Shown: positions 1 through 5,390 of the stretch, piece after piece | How the letters are laid out: every line of letters begins with the position of its first letter | Numbering within the stretch: the stretch's first letter is position 1 | Source: Trueperella sp. | GTDB lineage: Bacteria > Actinomycetota > Actinomycetes > Actinomycetales > Actinomycetaceae | DNA length: 7,330 nt | Assembly (NCBI GenBank): GCA_012727825.1 | Contig: JAAYGH010000114.1 | Span: forward strand, 1-7,330 | Reading direction: 5' to 3' | Position numbers and translations under genes: made by a program | The notes under the pieces: generated by a model | The model's database searches: none | The model's input: only the letters and a program-made list of their open reading frames with translations | What the model was told of the DNA's origin: nothing

Positions 1-54
1 CCGCCACTGCGTGGTCTGCCTATGGACCGTTCAGTCCACTGGGCTGCCAAGTGT

Positions 55-510
55 TTAGATCGGCATCGTCTGTTCTGCGACTTCGATTGCAATGTAGGGA
101 TCGCGAGCATCTGGCTCGTAGAGCTCGCGCTCGTATCCGTCTTCGTAGAATAATGGGCTACCAACAAGGATGTCTGCCGTTGCGCGATTCGACGCGATCG
201 GGATGTTGTACTGCGTGGCAAGGCGCAACAGCGCCTTAACGTCTGGGTCATGAGGTTGGGCAGTTTCGGGATCCCAGAAAAAGAACATCGCATCAAGGCG
301 ATCTTCAACGATGCGTGCACCGATCTGAGCGTCTCCACCCTTTGGTCCGGACTTCAAAATTTCAACGTCGAGGCCCGTCTCGTTCCGAATCAGCGTGGCC
401 GTGGTTCCCGTACCGCACAGAATGTGCTCCTTGAGCACGGGAAAATTGAACTGCGTCCAGTCGAGCAGTTCTTGCTTTTTACCATCGTGGGCAACAAGCG
501 CGATTCTCAT
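55..510 (-). CDS. mgsA: Methylglyoxal synthase
   Basis: Cytoplasmic lyase that converts dihydroxyacetone phosphate to methylglyoxal and inorganic phosphate, the entry to the methylglyoxal bypass of lower glycolysis. The 151-residue product is almost exactly the usual family length. It opens with [12 protein letters not shown] and carries GTGTTATLI (33-41), the signature [11 protein letters not shown] (54-64), [16 protein letters not shown] (76-91) and [12 protein letters not shown] (102-113). By alignment from memory with the E. coli enzyme, catalytic Asp71 is D60 here, His19 is H8, His98 is H87 and Asp101 is D90, so the active site looks intact. The start is supported by AGAGG six bases before the ATG. 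It lies downstream of truA on the same strand, but a 240-base gap rich in hairpins separates them, so it probably has its own promoter and a structured leader. In characterised members phosphate inhibits the enzyme; nothing in the sequence shows whether that holds here. Confidence 0.96.
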   Translation of the reverse strand: MRIALVAHDGKKQELLDWTQFNFPVLKEHILCGTGTTATLIRNETGLDVEILKSGPKGGDAQIGARIVEDRLDAMFFFWDPETAQPHDPDVKALLRLATQYNIPIASNRATADILVGSPLFYEDGYERELYEPDARDPYIAIEVAEQTMPI

Positions 511-536
511 ATGACACCTCTTTCTTCATGTCTAGG

Positions 537-588
537 CCGGCCGTGAGGCCGGGAGCCAGATGAGTATCTGGCTGCGGCACGTTGCCGC
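537..588 (-). promoter_or_regulatory. Three tandem hairpins in the mgsA 5' leader
   Basis: Three perfect inverted repeats follow each other almost without gaps just upstream of mgsA. The first is CCGGCC/GGCCGG (537-542 with 547-552, four-base loop). The second is AGCCAGAT/ATCTGGCT (554-561 with 566-573, four-base loop). The third is GCGGCA/TGCCGC (574-579 with 583-588, three-base loop). The last hairpin in the mgsA sense ends about 27 bases before the start codon, leaving the ribosome-binding site free. On the plus strand the first loop reads GTGA, a GNRA tetraloop; on the mgsA strand it reads TCAC. I do not recognise a known riboswitch or ribosomal-protein leader. It could be a regulatory leader, an RNA-stabilising 5' end, or a remnant of another gene's leader. 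The hairpins are seen directly; the function is inference. Confidence 0.5.
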
Positions 589-601
589 GAGCAAGACGAA
601 A

Positions 602-625
602 CCCCTTGGCCAACTGACCAAGGGG
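602..625 (-). terminator. Terminator-like hairpin between truA and mgsA
   Basis: CCCCTTGG and CCAAGGGG form a perfect 8-bp stem (602-609 with 618-625) around an 8-base loop. Read on the minus strand the stem is followed by TTTCGTCTT, a broken T-tract, so it could end truA transcripts. If the candidate mgsA promoter at 642-670 is real, it would instead be the first hairpin of the mgsA transcript and could act as an attenuator. On the plus strand the stem is followed by CATCTTT, which is weaker. The stem is certain; the termination role is not. Confidence 0.45.
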
Positions 626-641
626 CATCTTTGCACTCATC

Positions 642-670
642 ACCCTAGCTGAGACTTTAGGCCCAAAGAA
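642..670 (-). promoter_or_regulatory. Possible mgsA promoter
   Basis: On the minus strand TAGGGT (647 to 642) fits the actinobacterial TANNNT -10 pattern. Seventeen bases upstream is TTCTTT (670 to 665), a poor -35. Transcription would start near 635-637, about ten bases before the hairpin series, giving a leader of roughly 125 bases. The support is the placement and one hexamer only, so this is tentative. Confidence 0.25.
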
Positions 671-721
671 AGGGGCATTCCTGTGACACTTGCCACCACT
701 TTAGCGCACAAACACGCCCCT

Positions 722-739
722 TGTGCTCGTATGAGCACA
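722..739 (-). terminator. Hairpin just after the truA stop
   Basis: TGTGCTC and GAGCACA form a perfect 7-bp stem (722-728 with 733-739) around a four-base loop, twelve bases beyond the truA stop codon. No T-tract follows directly on the minus strand; GTGTTTGTG comes about seven bases later. It may be a weak terminator or a 3'-end stabilising stem for truA mRNA. The downstream hairpin at 602-625 is the better terminator candidate. Confidence 0.3.
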
Positions 740-750
740 CAGGTCCTTGG

Positions 751-1593
751 TCAGCCCCTAAATCGACGCGCCGCTTTCGCCTGCGCTCCATACTCGCCAA
801 CACCCGGGTAGCCAACCTCATCGAGCGTCAATCCGTGCGCAGGCGCGACCACCACTTCGCCATTCCTGACTCTTTCCGACAGTCGATGCGCAGGCCAGTT
901 CTCGCCCCGCGCTCCCCGCCCAACCTCGATCAGCGTGCCCATGAGCGTGCGCACCTGCGAGTGGCAGAAGGCGTCCGCCTTTGCAACACCGACGACCATT
1001 GCGCCCTCCCGCCTAAAGCCGAGCTCAAACAAGGTCCGCACAGTTGACGCTCCCGCGCGCGGTTTACAAAATGAGAGGAAGTCGTGTTCACCCAGCAACG
1101 ACTCGGCCGCCCGGTTCATTGCGCCCAGATCAAGCTTCCAATCACCCCACAGAACGTCCCGTCGCCGCGGATCCCAGTTCTCCGGCCCGTCGGCGATCCG
1201 ATACGAGTAGCTGCGCCATAACGCCGAAAACCGCGCATCAAAATCATCGGGCACCCCATACGCCGCCTTAACAACCACATCCGTATACCCCGGCGGCCCG
1301 TCCGCCCCTCGCGCCGTGATCGCATTGATTTTTCGGACAAGAGACTTCCCCGGTTCGCGGCTCGATCGTCCGGGAAGGGCCGCCCACGCGTCGTCGTTGA
1401 CGTCAAAATGTGCCACTTGCTCCGCAGCATGCACCCCGGCGTCGGTCCGCCCGGCAACCGTGAGCGTGATCGGCTCGCGCAATACCATCGACAGCGCCGC
1501 CTCCAGCTCACCTTGGACGGTGCGCAAACCCGGCTGGATGGCCCAGCCGTGGAAGCCCATTCCGTTGTAGGAAAGATCCATGCGAATTCTCAT
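751..1593 (-). CDS. truA: tRNA pseudouridine(38-40) synthase TruA
   Basis: Isomerises uridines 38, 39 and 40 in the anticodon stem-loop of several tRNAs to pseudouridine. The 280-residue protein has the family's motifs in order: an N-terminal RIRMDLSYNGMGFHGWA (2-18), the catalytic loop GRTDAGVHA (48-56) with nucleophile D51, FDARFSALWRSYSYRI (118-133), HDFLSFCK (170-177), FCHSQVRTLMGTLIEVGRG (209-227) and PAHGLTL (251-257). Length is normal for the family. The start at 1593 keeps the usual RIRxDLxY opening. No Shine-Dalgarno is visible, but TAGGCT ends six bases before the ATG, which would place the transcript start on the A, so a leaderless mRNA is likely. In many actinobacteria truA follows rplQ; here its upstream neighbour is a divergent ROK kinase, so at this locus it is separate from the ribosomal-protein cluster. 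A short hairpin follows its stop. Confidence 0.96.
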   Translation of the reverse strand: MRIRMDLSYNGMGFHGWAIQPGLRTVQGELEAALSMVLREPITLTVAGRTDAGVHAAEQVAHFDVNDDAWAALPGRSSREPGKSLVRKINAITARGADGPPGYTDVVVKAAYGVPDDFDARFSALWRSYSYRIADGPENWDPRRRDVLWGDWKLDLGAMNRAAESLLGEHDFLSFCKPRAGASTVRTLFELGFRREGAMVVGVAKADAFCHSQVRTLMGTLIEVGRGARGENWPAHRLSERVRNGEVVVAPAHGLTLDEVGYPGVGEYGAQAKAARRFRG

Positions 1594-1599
1594 GGTCCA

Positions 1600-1605
1600 A
1601 GCCTA
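1600..1605 (-). promoter_or_regulatory. Putative -10 box of truA (leaderless start)
   Basis: TAGGCT on the minus strand matches TANNNT and is separated from the truA ATG by six bases (TGGACC), the spacing expected when transcription begins on the start codon. No convincing -35 hexamer lies 16-18 bases upstream. The absence of a Shine-Dalgarno sequence before truA supports the leaderless reading. Confidence 0.4.
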
Positions 1606-1623
1606 CGGCCTTGCACGCATCGG

Positions 1624-1636
1624 CCGGAAAATCCGG
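1624..1636. promoter_or_regulatory. Small inverted repeat between two divergent starts
   Basis: CCGGA-AAA-TCCGG is a perfect 5-bp inverted repeat with a three-base centre, lying midway in the 80-base gap between truA and the ROK kinase. It sits upstream of the -10 box of each gene, where a shared regulator could bind. Five base pairs in GC-rich DNA can arise by chance, so this is a weak operator candidate. Confidence 0.2.
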
Positions 1637-1660
1637 TTTCGAATGTCCTGACTTTTGCGC

Positions 1661-1666
1661 TACGGT
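1661..1666 (+). promoter_or_regulatory. Putative -10 box of the ROK kinase (leaderless start)
   Basis: TACGGT fits TANNNT and lies seven bases before the ATG at 1674, so the transcript would begin at or next to the A of the start codon. TTCGAA at 1638-1643 is a poor -35 at 17-base spacing. No Shine-Dalgarno precedes the ATG, in line with a leaderless message. Confidence 0.45.
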
Positions 1667-1673
1667 CTGTCCT

Positions 1674-2474
1674 ATGGAACCCGATTCGCAGGCACCGCTT
1701 GTCACTCTGTCCGTCGACTGCGGCGGAGGTGGCATCAAGTCGACCCTTCTCGACGCCGGCGGCTTCCAGCTCAGTGGCGTGGCGCGCACGCAGGTTCCCT
1801 ACCCGTTTTCGCCTGCGGACATGCTGCAGACCATCGACGCCCAGCTCACCGAGATCGGCGCCGGCACACGCCCGACTTTCGACCGCATCACGCTTGGCAT
1901 GCCCGGCATGATTCGCCGAGGAGTCGTCGTCTACACGCCTCATTACATCCGCCGCTCAGGCCCGCACACCCGCATCTTGCCCAGCCTCGAACACGCGTGG
2001 ACCGGCCAGGACATGCAAGCCGCACTCGAGTCACGCTTCGAGGTTCCAGCCCTCGTCCTCAACGACGCCGAGGTGGCCGCGGCTGGGATAGTCTCCGGCC
2101 GCGGGCTTGAGCTGGTGCTCACACTTGGCACCGGACTTGGCTCGGCCTTTTTAGACAACGGTCACCTCGCCCCACACCTCGAGATCTCCCACGCCCCGAT
2201 GCGCTGGGGTTTGGTCTACGACGACGTCGTGGGCGAACACGAACGGCTTCGACTCGGCGATTCGGCGTGGTCGCGCAGAGTCCTCAAGGCGGTCGAATCC
2301 CTCTGGCCCGTGTTCCGCTGGGACGCACTCTATATTGGCGGTGGTAACGCCGCCCGCATCTCAGACTCGGTCCGCGCTCGGATGACAGGCGCAAACTTCG
2401 TTCCCAACATGGCTGGCATGCAGGGCGGTGTGCGCGCATGGTCGATGGTGACACGCGAGGAACGCGTCCGGTAA
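1674..2474 (+). CDS. ROK-family kinase, polyphosphate-glucokinase-like
   Basis: Probable cytoplasmic sugar kinase of the ROK/ASKHA fold, nearest in layout to actinobacterial polyphosphate/ATP glucokinases, which phosphorylate glucose to glucose 6-phosphate. In the 266-residue product I see the N-terminal phosphate loop VDCGGGGIKSTLLD (14-27), LGMPGMIRRGVV (74-85), LNDAEVAAAG (129-138) with N130 and presumed catalytic base D131, LTLGTGLGSAFLDNG (149-163), a sugar-contact region with E170 and H173, and IGGGNA (221-226). It lacks the cysteine-rich zinc site of classical ROK repressors and glucokinases, as polyphosphate glucokinases do, and has no DNA-binding domain. The first loop reads DCGGGGIK rather than the common DIGGxxIK, a mild oddity. 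I chose ATG 1674 over the earlier in-frame ATG at 1611: the family's core begins only a few residues after M1, and TACGGT sits seven bases upstream. Use of polyphosphate rather than ATP cannot be told from sequence here. Confidence 0.82.
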   Translation: MEPDSQAPLVTLSVDCGGGGIKSTLLDAGGFQLSGVARTQVPYPFSPADMLQTIDAQLTEIGAGTRPTFDRITLGMPGMIRRGVVVYTPHYIRRSGPHTRILPSLEHAWTGQDMQAALESRFEVPALVLNDAEVAAAGIVSGRGLELVLTLGTGLGSAFLDNGHLAPHLEISHAPMRWGLVYDDVVGEHERLRLGDSAWSRRVLKAVESLWPVFRWDALYIGGGNAARISDSVRARMTGANFVPNMAGMQGGVRAWSMVTREERVR

Positions 2475-2504
2475 CTACGCGTTATCCATCTCACTGAATC
2501 AAAC

Positions 2505-2541
2505 TTGCATATTTATGCGGATAGGCGCATACACTTGGTGT
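2505..2541 (+). promoter_or_regulatory. Promoter region with ARG-box-like operator for the ABC importer
   Basis: GCATA-TT-TATGC (2507-2518) is a perfect inverted repeat in an AT-rich island, and a third GCATA follows at 2527-2531, exactly 20 bases after the first. This matches the layout of arginine-repressor sites: two 18-bp imperfect palindromes of the form TGCAT/TGAAT, four A/T bases, then ATGCA/ATTCA, 2-3 bases apart. The second box is poor in its right half. TACACT (2530-2535) is a good TANNNT -10 box, giving a start near 2542, so the palindrome lies over the -35 region. ACAC-TTG-GTGT (2531-2541) overlaps it. The palindrome is seen directly; ArgR binding is inference. Confidence 0.4.
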
Positions 2542-2583
2542 GGTAATGCGCCGAGGTGGTGCATCCAACCTTTTGGAGGAAAA

Positions 2584-3504
2584 ATGAAGCGCATAATGTC
2601 GGCGATCGCAGCCGCAACACTGGCACTGACCCTAGCGGCGTGTTCCGACGACGCCGACACTAACGGCACGTCGGCTACCGAGGAAGGTGGCCAGACCGCG
2701 GAAGGCTTCCTCGCAACCGATCTATCTGACATCGACAAGGTCGACGAGATTGCGGCCATGGTTCCCGAAGCAATCGCCGAGGATGGCAAACTTACCGTCG
2801 GCACGAACATCTTCTTTGCACCGGCCGAATTCTACGCACCGGACGGTGTGACCCCACAGGGTTACGACATCGACATGGGCAAGGCCATCGCGCAGGTGCT
2901 CGGCCTCGAGTTCGAAGCCCAGCAGGCTGAATTCGCCTCGATCATCCCCGGCATTGGCACCCGTTACGAAATTGGCATCGCCAACTTCACGATCAACGCG
3001 GAGCGCCAAGAAGCGGTCAACATGCTCCAATACTTCGAAGCCGGCTCAGCGTGGGCGGTTCAGGCTGGCAACCCAGACAACTTTGATCCCGCCGACGTGT
3101 GCGGCAAAGTCATTGGCGTTCAGTCCGGCACCTACCAGGACGAAGTTCTCGCAGATATGAACACCACGGTATGCGCGGATAACCCGATTCAGGTTCAGCA
3201 GCTCTCAGAACAGTCCGCCGTGACCATGCGCGTGTCCTCCGGCCAGATCGATGCGATGTACACCGACTCCCCCGTCGCCGACTACGCAGCTGCCATCACC
3301 GAAGGCCAGGTTGAGCGCGTCGGTGAGGTTGAAGATTCCGCGGGCTTCGGCGTCGTCGTCGCGAAGGATGATCAGGAACTGACAGATGCGCTCGAGGCTG
3401 CCATGAACTACCTCATGGACGAAGGCCACATGGACGATATCTTCGCCACCTGGGGAATCACCGAGGGCGTGTCAACCGAAGTCGCCGTTAACCCGGCAAG
3501 CTAA
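2584..3504 (+). CDS. Polar amino-acid ABC transporter, lipoprotein substrate-binding protein
   Basis: Extracytoplasmic capture subunit of a polar amino-acid importer (bacterial solute-binding protein family 3). The 306-residue precursor starts with a lipoprotein signal, MKRIMSAIAAATLALTLAAC, with lipobox LAAC and lipid-modified C20, followed by an acidic, Ser/Thr/Gly-rich tether to about residue 45. The binding domain shows LTVGTN (70-75), GYDIDMGKAIAQVLGLEFE (93-111), the ligand-arginine region ANFTINAERQEAVNM (133-147) with R141, GKVIGVQSGT (174-183) and DAMYTDSPVADY (223-234), where D228 probably contacts the ligand's amino group. The usual T-P-E-R motif is N-A-E-R here. Mature-domain cysteines C173 and C197 could form a disulfide. 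The start is fixed by GGAGG at 2575-2579, four bases before the ATG; the longer in-frame extension would bury the signal peptide. It is the first gene of a three-gene importer operon. Confidence 0.93.
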   Translation: MKRIMSAIAAATLALTLAACSDDADTNGTSATEEGGQTAEGFLATDLSDIDKVDEIAAMVPEAIAEDGKLTVGTNIFFAPAEFYAPDGVTPQGYDIDMGKAIAQVLGLEFEAQQAEFASIIPGIGTRYEIGIANFTINAERQEAVNMLQYFEAGSAWAVQAGNPDNFDPADVCGKVIGVQSGTYQDEVLADMNTTVCADNPIQVQQLSEQSAVTMRVSSGQIDAMYTDSPVADYAAAITEGQVERVGEVEDSAGFGVVVAKDDQELTDALEAAMNYLMDEGHMDDIFATWGITEGVSTEVAVNPAS

Positions 3505-3555
3505 GACCGACACCAACCGCAATATCCATCACGACAACGATCGCAGAGAGAAATT

Positions 3556-4539
3556 ATGGCAAACCGCGACAACATTGAGGTCATTGACGCAGTACCCGTG
3601 CGGAACTGGGGGCGCTTAATCTCTGCGATCGTCGTCGCGATCGTGGCCGTGATGATCCTCAACGCACTCATCACGAATCCCAACTGGCACTGGACCATCG
3701 TTTGGGACAACCTGTTCCGCAAAGAGGTCTTGCGCGCCGTTCTCTGGACACTTGCTCTGACCGTGGGCGCAATGGTTCTCGGCATCACGATGGCCGTCAC
3801 GATGGCGATTATGCGACGCTCGACCAACCCGGTTCTGCGGTGGGTCGCCACGGCCTACATTTGGTTCTTCCGCGGAACTCCGATCTATACGCAGCTCATC
3901 TTCTGGGGTCTTGTTGGAACCCTGTATTCGACCATTACGTTTGGCATTCCGTGGACGGACATCGAGTTCTTCACCATGAACCCGAATCGGCTCGTGCCCG
4001 GCGACCTCCAACGCACCATGTTCATCTACGCTCTGCTTGGCCTCGGATTGAACGAGGGGGCCTACCTATCTGAGATTGTGCGCTCCGGATTGAACTCCGT
4101 CGACGCCGGTCAAGAAGAGGCTGCCAAAGCGCTCGGCATGTCACGTTCGCAAGTTCTGCGCAGAATCGTATTCCCACAGGCCATGCGCGTCATCATTCCA
4201 CCGACGGGCAACGAAACAATTTCGATGCTGAAAACCACGTCACTCGTGTCAGCCGTCCCGTTCACACTCGACCTGACCTACGTGACAAACGCGTTGGGCT
4301 TTGCCTCGTTGCGCTCGATTCCGTGGCTGCTGATCGCAGTGATCTGGTATCTGGTAATTACGTCAATTTTGATGGTCGGCCAACATTACATCGAGAAGTA
4401 CTACGGCAAGGGCGTCAAGGACGGGAACATCGATCGCCTCTCGCGTCGCGGTAAATCCAAACAACGCAAATCGCGCCAGGCTGCGATCAACGCGTCTGGC
4501 ACCACGCAGATCGATCCGTTCATCGAGCACACCCCGTAA
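3556..4539 (+). CDS. Polar amino-acid ABC transporter permease
   Basis: Membrane channel subunit of the importer, of the His/Glu/Gln/Arg/opine permease family. Hydrophobic segments are visible at about 21-39, 62-84, 96-127, 154-172, 228-243 and 256-277. The family motif FFRGTPIYTQL is at 104-114, and the EAA loop that contacts the ATPase is at 185-208 (GQEEAAKALGMSRSQVLRRIVFPQA, with E188, A189, A190 and G194). At 327 residues it is longer than typical HisM/GlnP-type subunits (about 220-240). The excess is an N-terminal membrane segment, a hydrophilic insert around 130-150 and a basic C-terminal tail (284-311, rich in Lys and Arg). Only one permease gene is present, so a homodimer is likely. 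GAGAG at 3546-3550 is an acceptable ribosome-binding site. It starts 51 bases after the binding-protein stop with no hairpin between them, which suggests co-transcription. Confidence 0.93.
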   Translation: MANRDNIEVIDAVPVRNWGRLISAIVVAIVAVMILNALITNPNWHWTIVWDNLFRKEVLRAVLWTLALTVGAMVLGITMAVTMAIMRRSTNPVLRWVATAYIWFFRGTPIYTQLIFWGLVGTLYSTITFGIPWTDIEFFTMNPNRLVPGDLQRTMFIYALLGLGLNEGAYLSEIVRSGLNSVDAGQEEAAKALGMSRSQVLRRIVFPQAMRVIIPPTGNETISMLKTTSLVSAVPFTLDLTYVTNALGFASLRSIPWLLIAVIWYLVITSILMVGQHYIEKYYGKGVKDGNIDRLSRRGKSKQRKSRQAAINASGTTQIDPFIEHTP

Positions 4540-4566
4540 CCGACGTTGAGGTTGGAAGGTAAATCA

Positions 4567-5334
4567 ATGCAGAACAACAAGATGGTCGAAGTACACGATG
4601 TTCACAAGTTCTTCGACGACCTCCACGTTCTTCGTGGCGTGAGCTTCGAGGTCAAGCGTGGATCAGTGACGACGATCCTCGGCCCATCCGGATCAGGCAA
4701 GTCCACAATTTTGCGGTGCATCAACGTGCTCGAATCAATCCAGGCCGGATCCATCCTCGTCGACAACGTGCTCATGGGCTACGAGTCTCGCGACGGAAAA
4801 CTTTACGAACTGGACGATAAAGCCGTCTCGAAACAGCGCGCGAGCATCGGCATGGTCTTCCAGCGCTTCAATCTCTTTCCGCACAAGAATGCGTTGGAAA
4901 ACGTCATGGAAGCTCCCGTACAGGTCAAAGGCATGAAAGAAGCTGACGCCAAACTCTTGGCTCTCGACCTACTCGAGCAGGTTGGATTGTCGGATCGCGC
5001 CGATCACTATCCCAGCGAACTGTCCGGTGGCCAGCAACAACGCGTGGCGATTGCGCGAGCTCTGGCCATGGATCCAGATCTCATGCTGTTCGACGAACCG
5101 ACATCCGCCCTCGATCCCGAACTCGTTGGCGAGGTGCTCTCAGTGATGAAAAACCTGGCCAGTCAGGGCATGACGATGATCGTCGTGACCCACGAGGTAG
5201 GGTTCGCCCGCGAAGTGTCCGATCAGGTGATCCTCATGGACGATGGCCAAATTGTTGAATCGGGAACACCGACCGAGGTGTTTAACAACCCGCAAAACCC
5301 GCGCACAAAGGAATTCCTCGCAAAGGTTCTGTGA
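4567..5334 (+). CDS. Polar amino-acid ABC transporter ATP-binding protein
   Basis: Cytoplasmic ATPase that powers the importer. The 255-residue protein has Walker [10 protein letters not shown] (39-47), Q-loop Q99 in [10 protein letters not shown] (97-106), signature LSGGQQQR (152-159), Walker [13 protein letters not shown] (172-183) with catalytic E177, and switch H209 in VVTHE. A short insert before the Q-loop (about 70-90, [14 protein letters not shown]) resembles in position the insert of HisP-type ATPases, a slight hint of basic amino-acid transport. The ATG at 4567 is chosen because GGAAGGT ends six bases upstream; a TTG at 4546 is in frame but sits upstream of that site. The start lies 27 bases after the permease stop, so the three genes are most likely one operon, closed by the strong palindrome at 5341. 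Confidence 0.95.
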   Translation: MQNNKMVEVHDVHKFFDDLHVLRGVSFEVKRGSVTTILGPSGSGKSTILRCINVLESIQAGSILVDNVLMGYESRDGKLYELDDKAVSKQRASIGMVFQRFNLFPHKNALENVMEAPVQVKGMKEADAKLLALDLLEQVGLSDRADHYPSELSGGQQQRVAIARALAMDPDLMLFDEPTSALDPELVGEVLSVMKNLASQGMTMIVVTHEVGFAREVSDQVILMDDGQIVESGTPTEVFNNPQNPRTKEFLAKVL

Positions 5335-5340
5335 GGCAAG

Positions 5341-5376
5341 GAAATGCGGCCCGCATGATCATGCGGGCCGCATTTC
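5341..5376. terminator. Perfect 36-base palindrome, bidirectional terminator
   Basis: Positions 5341-5376 form one uninterrupted palindrome centred on GATC (5357-5360). The arms GAAATGCGGCCCGCAT and ATGCGGGCCGCATTTC pair completely. It lies in the 56-base gap between the importer operon and the convergent GMC gene. Short A and T runs flank the GC core (GGAAATGC on one side, GCATTTC on the other), so either strand yields a GC stem followed by a short U run. Bidirectional factor-independent termination is the natural reading. Confidence 0.85.
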
Positions 5377-5390
5377 TATGCACGAACCAA

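Noticed and set aside
1..54. Terminator for mgsA at the left edge
   Set aside because: Only a 5-bp stem (23-27 with 34-38) and a 4-bp stem (4-7 with 11-14), no T-tract; too weak to call.
621..678. Direct repeat AGGGGCAT at 621-628 and 671-678
   Set aside because: Eight bases in a C/G-biased gap can recur by chance, and the first copy is part of the 602-625 hairpin; no pattern of further copies.
511..750. tRNA, riboswitch or small-protein gene in the truA-mgsA gap
   Set aside because: No tRNA T-arm or acceptor pairing, no riboswitch core I recognise, and no sizeable open frame with a start signal; only the hairpins listed.
1116..1511. A 131-codon minus-strand open frame within truA, and a 167-codon plus-strand frame at 1408-1911
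   Set aside because: Both are Arg/Pro/Ser-rich out-of-frame translations of GC-rich truA and ROK coding sequence, with no family features.
1611..1673. N-terminal extension of the ROK kinase from the ATG at 1611
   Set aside because: The extra 21 residues do not fit the family, and the -10 box TACGGT would lie inside this extension; the ATG at 1674 fits better.
2515..2583. N-terminal extension of the binding protein from 2515
   Set aside because: It would place 23 residues before the lipoprotein signal peptide and overlap the promoter and Shine-Dalgarno; the ATG at 2584 follows GGAGG directly.
3501..4011. Minus-strand open frames under the permease
   Set aside because: Antisense to a well-supported membrane protein, with low-information composition and no start signal.
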